From Candidatus Cloacimonadota bacterium (GTDB taxonomy: Bacteria; Cloacimonadota; Cloacimonadia; JGIOTU-2): a stretch of 7,289 nt of DNA. The translations under genes were made by a program, and so were the position numbers. The notes under the pieces are model-generated. The model saw only the letters and a list, made by a program, of their open reading frames with translations, made no database searches and had not been told where the DNA came from. The stretch spans positions 1-7,289 of the forward strand of contig DAOVPZ010000050.1 of the NCBI GenBank assembly GCA_030628975.1, read 5' to 3'. This document shows positions 1 through 5,627 of this stretch, piece after piece. The number at the start of each line of letters is the position of its first letter. Positions within the stretch are counted from its first letter, which is position 1.

Positions 1-601
1 CTCTAATGTCATCAAAAACACTTCCTTGAACAATACTAAATAATGCTTGATTGCTATTATTTTTCTGAAATTCCTCTTTACATCTAATTGCCCATTTTAA
101 AGATAAATCAGCAGATTTTTTTGCATAATCATAAGTACAGGGATATGGTGCACATTCGTCAAGAACCATAATGATATCTGCACCTAAATTCTGTTCAATT
201 TTCATAACTTTTTCAGGTGAGAAAAAATGATAGCTCCCGTCAATATGAGATTGAAATTCAATACCATCATCTGTTATTTTCCGAAATTTTTGCAAGCTCA
301 TAACCTGAAAACCACCGCTGTCTGTTAATATTGGTTTATTCCAACCTATGAAATTATGAATTCCGCCTGCTTTTTTTATTAATTCATCTCCTGGTCTTAA
401 GTAAAGGTGATAAGTATTTGATAAAATTATTTCATATCCAATTTCTTCTAATTCATCTGGAGACATAGATTTGACAGCACCTAAAGTTCCGACTGGAATA
501 AATACGGGTGTAGAAATTTTACCATGCGGAGTTATTATCTCTCCATATCTTGCTGAGGAATGCTTGTCCTTTTTTAATATTTTAAATTTGAACTTATTCA
601 C
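1..601 (-). CDS. tgt: Queuine/preQ1 tRNA-guanine transglycosylase, N-terminal 200 residues (3' end beyond window)
   Basis: Tgt exchanges the guanine at wobble position 34 of tRNAs Asp, Asn, His and Tyr for preQ1 (bacteria) by a base-exchange reaction in the cytoplasm. The frame was read by translating the minus strand; it starts at GTG (599-601) and stays open to the window edge. Visible hallmarks, numbered from that start: STPVFIPVGT (30-39), ILTDSGGFQV (91-100) with the conserved catalytic-site Asp94, VLDECAPYP (146-154) with base-recognition Asp148, and SIVQGSV (189-195) with Gln192. The nucleophilic Asp and the C-terminal zinc site of the family lie outside the window. GTG is favoured because an in-frame stop lies three codons upstream and the first ATG (codon 46) is inside the conserved domain. 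The start overlaps the rseP stop by 8 nt with no clear Shine-Dalgarno sequence, so translational coupling is likely. A family length near 370 residues means a little over half is present. Identification is very secure. Confidence 0.96.
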   Translation of the reverse strand, partial: MNKFKFKILKKDKHSSARYGEIITPHGKISTPVFIPVGTLGAVKSMSPDELEEIGYEIILSNTYHLYLRPGDELIKKAGGIHNFIGWNKPILTDSGGFQVMSLQKFRKITDDGIEFQSHIDGSYHFFSPEKVMKIEQNLGADIIMVLDECAPYPCTYDYAKKSADLSLKWAIRCKEEFQKNNSNQALFSIVQGSVFDDIR

Positions 602-1937
602 TTTTTTCTAAAACCGATGGCATATCACCCTTTATTATTGATAATTGTCTATTCACAAAGCGTGATATATCATTATAAAAAGCAAATATCATCAGAGTGA
701 GAATTATTGCCAACCCCACTCTTTGTAATAGTGCTTCTACTGATGTTTTAAGAGGTTTTCTTGCTATTCCTTCACATATTGCAAATATGATCATTCCACC
801 ATCTAATATTGGAATTGGTAAAAGATTCATAATCATAAGTATAATGCTTATCATTGCCATAAATGATAGAAAGGTGGATAGACCCTCTTTTGCTTGCTGT
901 CCAGATAATGCGGCAATCATTATTGGACCACCAAAGCTCTTACTAATATATTTTGGATATTTAAACAGTCTGAATAGTCCACTGTAATATCTATATACAA
1001 TAGAAATTCCAGTAAGAAAACCGTATTTCACTGAATTTATAAAACTATACTTTTCAATATATACTAAATCTAACTTATGTGATACACCAATAATTCCGTG
1101 ACTATCTTCTGATTCAGTATTAATTTGAGGTGTGATTTGCAAGTTTATAATTTCGTCATTCCTTGTAAGAGTAAATTTCAAAGGTTTTTCAGGATTTTCT
1201 CGAATTATTGTTTGCATATCATACCAGTCTGAAATTGGTAAATCATTTATTGCAATAATCATATCATCTTTTTTTAGTCCTGATTGATAAGCAGGTAAGC
1301 CGTATAATACTTCCCCAATTTTTGCAGATACAAATGGTTTAATATCATCCAACCAATATTTATAATCAAAATTTTTTACATATAAGTTTAAAATTTGATT
1401 ATTTCTTTGTATAACAACATTGTGTAATTCATCGTAATTTTTCCAGGTTTTAATAATAGAAAGCCAGCTTGAGATTTCATTGCCATCAATCTCCAAAATT
1501 TGGTCACCAGTTTGGAATTTTCTGAGTTCTTCATTATTATTATAAACAATTCTTCCTATAATAGGTTCTAAATCATAATTTTTAATACCAATCATAAATG
1601 TTAAAATTAAGATAAAAATAGCAAAAAGGAAATTGGAAAAAGGACCGCCAAATGCGATTAAGATCTTCTGCCACCATTTTTTATTTCTAAAACTTTCTGG
1701 AGAGGTTTCTTGAGTCTCATCCGGATTTTCACCTAGCATTTTTACATATCCACCCAAAGGAATTAAAGAAATCCGATATTCGGTTTCACCGATTTTAATA
1801 CCGATAAGTTTAGGTCCAAATCCAAATGAGAATTTCTCAACCTTTACTTTACAAAGTCGGGCTATTATGAAGTGACCAAGTTCATGAACAAATATAAGGA
1901 GACCTAAAAGCACGATGGTTGAAAAAATTGTTATCAC
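594..1937 (-). CDS. rseP: RIP metalloprotease RseP (site-2 protease family)
   Basis: Inner-membrane zinc protease that cuts transmembrane segments; in characterised bacteria it releases anti-sigma factors (sigma-E type stress response) and clears remnant signal peptides. The 447-residue product is close to the E. coli length of about 450. Visible: the zinc motif HELGH at residues 18-22 inside the first membrane segment; FSFGFGPK (36-43); a second hydrophobic segment around 92-118; two PDZ-like regions at about 121-190 and 200-270, the second clearer (GLPAYQSGLKKDD); SFGGPI (334-339); and the third zinc-ligand motif NLLPIPILDG (371-380, Asp379), followed by a last membrane segment near 403-421. 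The start is GTG with a GAGGT Shine-Dalgarno sequence 4 nt upstream, which places HExxH at the usual depth. It lies 82 bp downstream of the permease and overlaps tgt by 8 nt. The frequent partner dxr is absent from the adjacent positions. No rseA-like substrate or sigma factor is visible here, so its target is unknown. Confidence 0.96.
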   Translation of the reverse strand: MITIFSTIVLLGLLIFVHELGHFIIARLCKVKVEKFSFGFGPKLIGIKIGETEYRISLIPLGGYVKMLGENPDETQETSPESFRNKKWWQKILIAFGGPFSNFLFAIFILILTFMIGIKNYDLEPIIGRIVYNNNEELRKFQTGDQILEIDGNEISSWLSIIKTWKNYDELHNVVIQRNNQILNLYVKNFDYKYWLDDIKPFVSAKIGEVLYGLPAYQSGLKKDDMIIAINDLPISDWYDMQTIIRENPEKPLKFTLTRNDEIINLQITPQINTESEDSHGIIGVSHKLDLVYIEKYSFINSVKYGFLTGISIVYRYYSGLFRLFKYPKYISKSFGGPIMIAALSGQQAKEGLSTFLSFMAMISIILMIMNLLPIPILDGGMIIFAICEGIARKPLKTSVEALLQRVGLAIILTLMIFAFYNDISRFVNRQLSIIKGDMPSVLEKSE

Positions 1938-2019
1938 TTCTACCTCATTGAGAAATTATTCTTTTTGAAGTTATTTAAACTGTATATTATGTAAATAAAT
2001 CTATAATAATGATTTTTTT
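1938..2019 (-). other. Short intergenic gap between the permease and rseP
   Basis: This is 82 bp of very AT-rich sequence between the permease stop codon and the rseP GTG. Apart from the rseP Shine-Dalgarno sequence I see no hairpin followed by a T-run that would act as a terminator. A minus-strand TTTACA resembles a -35 box, but the hexamer 16 nt after it (TAACTT) is a poor -10. A separate rseP promoter is therefore possible but not demonstrated. Confidence 0.4.
1942..1946 (-). promoter_or_regulatory. Ribosome binding site of rseP
   Basis: Minus-strand GAGGT lies 4 nt upstream of the GTG at 1935-1937. It supports GTG as the true rseP start. A minus-strand ATG just upstream (1947-1949) is in another frame and is followed at once by AGG and TAG, so it is not used. 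Confidence 0.6.
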
Positions 2020-3285
2020 TCATTCTGTATAGAAAATTGCTTTTACAGGATCTATTTTGGAAGCTTTATAAGCTGGATAAAAACCAGAAATAAGTCCTAC
2101 AATAATTGCAAATATCAATCCAATTATTATTCCCAACATTGGGATAGAAACTGCAACTTCCATTTTAGATGTGATGAATTTGATTAAAATGAAAGCTAAT
2201 CCAGAACCAAATATTCCTCCAATAAAAGCTAATGTTATAGATTCAAAAAGGAAATGTGCAAATATATCTCTATTCTTTGCTCCGATACTTTTTCTGATAC
2301 CAATCTCCTTCATTCTCTCTCTAATAGAAATTAATAAAATGCTGAAAAGTCCAATCGCACCTGTGAAAAGAGAAATACTTGATATGCATAATAATATGAT
2401 ATTCCAATTTTTTAGAAACCCTTGAACTTCTTGTCTAACTTCAAGCATTATCTGGCTAATATCCCTAATTTCAATATCGTCTGCCATATTATGTGTAGCA
2501 AGAAGGAGTTGTTTTGCTTGATTATAAACACTTCCAACTTTTTCAGAATCAGCTGCTTTGATCCAGATATTATCAATTCGCATATTTGGTCTTAAGTATT
2601 TTGCAGCACATTTTGAGGGTAGGAAACAGCTTTCATGATCACGCTTTCTTTCCCAGATATTACCTCTTACAATCTTACGAGGTTCATCTAATCCTTCATC
2701 TTGAAGAACACCAATAATTTTCAATCTAATATCACCAATTGAAATAGATTTTCCAATAGCATCATTTTCAGGATAGAATTTTTTCTCTATCGAGGAGCCA
2801 ATTATACACACATTCTGACCTTCGTTTTGTTCGATAATACTAAACATTCTTCCTTTTCCAATAATGTAATTTTTATTTTTGAAAAAGGGATTGTTTAAAC
2901 CATTCAACCTAATCTTACTTGATTTACCATTAATAACACATATTCTTTCATCATTTATACTTGGATAGATATGTTTAGTATTATTTAGATTTTCACTCAA
3001 TACTTCGTAATCTTTATAAGTTAGATTTCTATATCTAAGGTCAGGAGTATATTTTTTTAACTTACTTTTTTCAGAACTTGGAAACGAAGAGTATAAAATT
3101 ATTACATCATCATATCCAAGTGAACTAATTGTTTCCTCAATAAGATGTTTCATTGCATTAACAGAAGAAAACATAGTGGTTACTGCTGCGACCCCAATAA
3201 CAATTCCAGCAAGAGTAAGAATTGAACGCAATTTATGAGATAAAATACTTTTTATGCCAGCTACTAAAGGTTCAACGAATTTCAT
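2020..3285 (-). CDS. MacB/FtsX-type ABC transporter permease
   Basis: Membrane subunit of a type VII (MacB/FtsX/LolCE-like) ABC transporter, a family that usually works as a mechanotransmission or efflux device with a separate or fused ATPase. Numbered from ATG 3283-3285 (421 residues): an amphipathic start and HKLRSILTLAGIVIGVAAV (17-35) in the first membrane helix; an extracytoplasmic MacB-type core domain at about 45-290, including AIGKSISIGDIRLKIIGV (176-193); then three C-terminal helices near 296-320, 345-370 and 382-403. FtsX-family signatures are ERMKEIGIRKSIGA (323-336) between helices and YPAYKASKIDPVKA (403-416) at the C terminus. No ATPase domain is fused and none lies next to it here, so the substrate is unknown. 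I chose this ATG because it forms ATGA with the topA stop and has a weak GAG 8 nt upstream. An ATG at 3304-3306 would add seven residues, but it has no ribosome site and overlaps topA by 25 nt. Confidence 0.9.
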   Translation of the reverse strand: MKFVEPLVAGIKSILSHKLRSILTLAGIVIGVAAVTTMFSSVNAMKHLIEETISSLGYDDVIILYSSFPSSEKSKLKKYTPDLRYRNLTYKDYEVLSENLNNTKHIYPSINDERICVINGKSSKIRLNGLNNPFFKNKNYIIGKGRMFSIIEQNEGQNVCIIGSSIEKKFYPENDAIGKSISIGDIRLKIIGVLQDEGLDEPRKIVRGNIWERKRDHESCFLPSKCAAKYLRPNMRIDNIWIKAADSEKVGSVYNQAKQLLLATHNMADDIEIRDISQIMLEVRQEVQGFLKNWNIILLCISSISLFTGAIGLFSILLISIRERMKEIGIRKSIGAKNRDIFAHFLFESITLAFIGGIFGSGLAFILIKFITSKMEVAVSIPMLGIIIGLIFAIIVGLISGFYPAYKASKIDPVKAIFYTE

Positions 3286-5495
3286 GTAATCAACTCTTTT
3301 TTGCATTTCAAACAGACGAGTTTTTTTATTCCATTTTTACTTATTGATTTTTCAAACATAGTATCTACACCGCAATCAGGACATTTCAAGTTAATTGGTT
3401 TATAATTAGTTATGAACTTACATTTTGGATAATTTGAACATCCATAAAAAGTCTTACCCTTCTTACTTTTTCTCTCAAGCATATTCCCATCACATAAAGG
3501 GCATTTCAAGCCTGTTGAATATGGTTTGGTAAATTTACATTTTGGATAGTTGCTACAAGCATAAAACTTTCCGAATTTTCCGATTTTTAATACAAGTTTT
3601 CCCCCACATTTAGGGCATATTTCATCTGTTTTTTCCTCTTCAATAATTTCAACTTTACCATTTTCATTTAGTTTAAAGTTTTTTGTATTTTTGCATTTTG
3701 GGAAATTAGAGCAAGCTAGAAATTGACCATTTCTTCCCCATTTGATTATCATTGGAGCACCGCATTTTTCACATTTAATATCACTTTCTTTTGATAGATT
3801 TTCTCTTTCTGCTTTAATATCAATATTCTTTAAAATTTTGATAAAATCTTTATAATAATTTTCTAGTATTTGTAGCCAGTTAGTAGTTCCATTCTCGATT
3901 TCATCAAGACGATTTTCCATTTCTGCAGTGAATGATACATTAAAGAAATCAGAAAATTTGGCTATCAGGAACTTTTCTACTTCCATTCCTAACTCGGTAG
4001 GATAAAATTTTTTCTTTACAAGATTGACATATTTTCTATCTATCAATGTTGAAATTATTGGTGAGTATGTGCTTGGTCTACCAATTCCTTCTGATTCTAA
4101 TTTTTTTACCAAAGCAGCTTCAGTATATCTTGCTGGAGGTTTTGTGAAATTCTGATTTTTATTGAGTTTTATTAATTCGACTTCATCCATTACATTAAGT
4201 AAAGGCATTTTATCGCCGATATATTTAATAGTTATATATGGATAACATTTCATAAATCCATCAAATTCAATAGTACTTCCATTTGCTTCAAATAATCCAT
4301 CACCGGCTTTTATTAAAACACGAGTCATATTAACTTTTGCACACGACATTTGAGTAGCAACAAATCTCTGCCAGATAAGTTGATATAAGTTGTATGGATC
4401 TTTTGATAGATAATCCTTGAGTGTCTCTGGTGTTCTGAAGGATGAAGTTGGACGGATTGCTTCATGTGCATCTTGAGCTTTATTCTTATTTTTATAAATT
4501 CTTTTATATGGATTTGAATATTTCTCCTCATACCTTTCTAAGATTAACTTCCTCAATTCAGCATTTGCCTTATCAGAAATGCGCACAGAATCAGTTCTCA
4601 TATATGAGATAAGACCAATATTTTTATCCTTAACATTGACTCCTTCATAAAGTTGTTGGGCAATCCTCATTGTTTTCTTTGTAGAAAAACCCAATATTCT
4701 TGAAGCTTCTTGTTGTAAAGTGCTTGTGATATAAGCAGGAAATGGTGAGATGGTTTTGCTTTCATGTTTGATATCTGCGACAATATACTTTTCTTTTTCT
4801 AGTTTATTGAAGATTGCATCAGCTTCTGATTCATTAGTTAATTTAATTAATTTATCTTCAAATTTTTTCAAGATTGCTTTAAATTTCGTTTCCTTTTTCA
4901 AATCTGCATCGATAATCCAATATTCCTGAGGGACAAATTTTTGAATTTCTTCTTCTCTCTCGCAAAGAAGTCTTAATGCAACTGTCTGCACTCTACCTGC
5001 AGAAAGATTTTGGGCTATTACTTTCCATAATACAGGACTAACTTTATATCCGACAATGCGGTCTAAAATCCTTCTGGTTTGTTGTGCATTGACCTTATTT
5101 TCATCAACCTTGACTGGTGATTTTATGGATTCTCGAATTGCATCCCTTGTAATCTCGTTAAAAACAACTCTAAAAATAGGTTCTTCAGGAATAGATTTTT
5201 TTAGAATTTCCTGTATATGCCAGGCAATTGCTTCTCCTTCTCTGTCGTTATCTGAAGCTAAAAAAACCTTTTCGGATTCCTTTGCTCTTTTTATGATTTG
5301 ATTAACAATTTTCCTTTTATCAGGATTTAGAACATAGTATGGTTTGAAATTATTTTCAATATTAATACCAAATTCCTTTTTAGGCAAATCGCGTATATGA
5401 CCCATTGAAGCAAGGATTTCAAAATCTTTACCTAAATATTGCTTGATAGTTTTTGATTTAGTTGGAGATTCAACGATCATTAAATTTTTTGACAT
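3282..5495 (-). CDS. topA: DNA topoisomerase I (type IA, omega protein)
   Basis: Monomeric, Mg-dependent type IA topoisomerase that relaxes negative supercoils by single-strand passage, countering gyrase behind transcription. Numbered from ATG 5493-5495 (737 residues): the Toprim domain starts with IVESPTKSKTI (Glu9) and contains SDNDREGE with acidic residues Asp82, Asp84 and Glu86; the active-site motif ISYMRTDS carries the DNA-linking Tyr298 with Arg300; PPARYTEAALVKKLESEGIG (453-472) is the conserved central motif. The C terminus holds four Cys4 zinc ribbons with cysteines at 575/578/595/601, 627/630/647/653, 665/668/686/692 and 705/708/728/731. The start is fixed by AAGGA 6 nt upstream and by alignment with the family N terminus. 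An ATG 66 nt further upstream (5559-5561) is in frame, but it lacks a ribosome site and would add an atypical tail encoded by a repeat-like sequence. The stop codon overlaps the permease start (ATGA). Complete and apparently functional. Confidence 0.97.
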   Translation of the reverse strand: MSKNLMIVESPTKSKTIKQYLGKDFEILASMGHIRDLPKKEFGINIENNFKPYYVLNPDKRKIVNQIIKRAKESEKVFLASDNDREGEAIAWHIQEILKKSIPEEPIFRVVFNEITRDAIRESIKSPVKVDENKVNAQQTRRILDRIVGYKVSPVLWKVIAQNLSAGRVQTVALRLLCEREEEIQKFVPQEYWIIDADLKKETKFKAILKKFEDKLIKLTNESEADAIFNKLEKEKYIVADIKHESKTISPFPAYITSTLQQEASRILGFSTKKTMRIAQQLYEGVNVKDKNIGLISYMRTDSVRISDKANAELRKLILERYEEKYSNPYKRIYKNKNKAQDAHEAIRPTSSFRTPETLKDYLSKDPYNLYQLIWQRFVATQMSCAKVNMTRVLIKAGDGLFEANGSTIEFDGFMKCYPYITIKYIGDKMPLLNVMDEVELIKLNKNQNFTKPPARYTEAALVKKLESEGIGRPSTYSPIISTLIDRKYVNLVKKKFYPTELGMEVEKFLIAKFSDFFNVSFTAEMENRLDEIENGTTNWLQILENYYKDFIKILKNIDIKAERENLSKESDIKCEKCGAPMIIKWGRNGQFLACSNFPKCKNTKNFKLNENGKVEIIEEEKTDEICPKCGGKLVLKIGKFGKFYACSNYPKCKFTKPYSTGLKCPLCDGNMLERKSKKGKTFYGCSNYPKCKFITNYKPINLKCPDCGVDTMFEKSISKNGIKKLVCLKCKKELIT

Positions 5496-5501
5496 TTGTT
5501 T

Positions 5502-5506
5502 TCCTT
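5502..5506 (-). promoter_or_regulatory. Ribosome binding site deciding the topA start
   Basis: Minus-strand AAGGA lies 6 nt before the ATG at 5493-5495, which begins the family-typical MSKNLMIVESPTKSKTI. The alternative in-frame ATG at 5559-5561 is preceded by a pyrimidine-rich stretch with no Shine-Dalgarno match. Confidence 0.65.
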
Positions 5507-5518
5507 TTAAAATTTTTT

Positions 5519-5537
5519 TTCGCGGAGACACAGAAGG
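5519..5537. repeat. Possible remnant of a dispersed intergenic repeat (GGAGACACAGAAGG core)
   Basis: The plus strand reads ttcgcggagacacagaagg, a G+C-richer patch in an otherwise AT-rich gap. It resembles the short ACCACGGAGACACAGAGG-like sequences that I recall from intergenic DNA of many environmental bacterial genomes. That similarity is from memory and was not searched. There is only one copy in this window, so its repeat nature cannot be shown here. It could instead be part of the topA leader with no special role. Confidence 0.35.
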
Positions 5538-5627
5538 GTAGATAATTTCAATCTGGCTCATGAAGACTTAAACTCATCAATCCATATTTGCCTATAACCT
5601 TATTTCCCCTATAACTTATACTCTTTA

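Larger units (their letters stand above)
5496..5627 (-). other. secA-topA intergenic region / topA leader
   Basis: This 132 bp gap is the largest in the window. It holds two copies of the 8-mer CCTATAAC (plus strand 5591-5598 and 5608-5615, 17 bp apart), the repeat-like patch at 5519-5537 and an A/T tract just before the topA ribosome site. I see no stem-loop with a T-run downstream of secA and no well-spaced -35/-10 pair. Whether topA is transcribed with secA or from its own promoter cannot be decided from sequence alone. Confidence 0.4.

Noticed and set aside
697..987. Plus-strand open frame of 96 codons opposite rseP
   Set aside because: It lies entirely antisense to the well-supported rseP, has no recognisable domain, and its composition mirrors the complement of the membrane-protein codons.
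1950..2010. Possible rseP promoter (minus-strand TTTACA followed by AT-rich hexamers)
   Set aside because: The -35-like hexamer is reasonable, but no good -10 lies at 16-18 nt spacing. AT-rich gaps give such partial matches by chance.
2171..2425. Plus-strand open frame opposite the ABC permease
   Set aside because: It is antisense to the C-terminal FtsX domain, with no Shine-Dalgarno support or family resemblance.
4325..4531. Minus-strand 68-codon frame inside topA
   Set aside because: It is an out-of-frame shadow of the topA core domain, whose own frame is continuous and conserved across it.
5056..5301. Plus-strand open frame of 81 codons opposite the topA Toprim region
   Set aside because: It is antisense to strongly conserved catalytic sequence and has no domain or ribosome site.
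5541..5627. Rho-independent terminator after secA
   Set aside because: No inverted repeat with a G+C-rich stem followed by a T-run was found on the minus strand. The two CCTATAAC copies are direct, not inverted, repeats.
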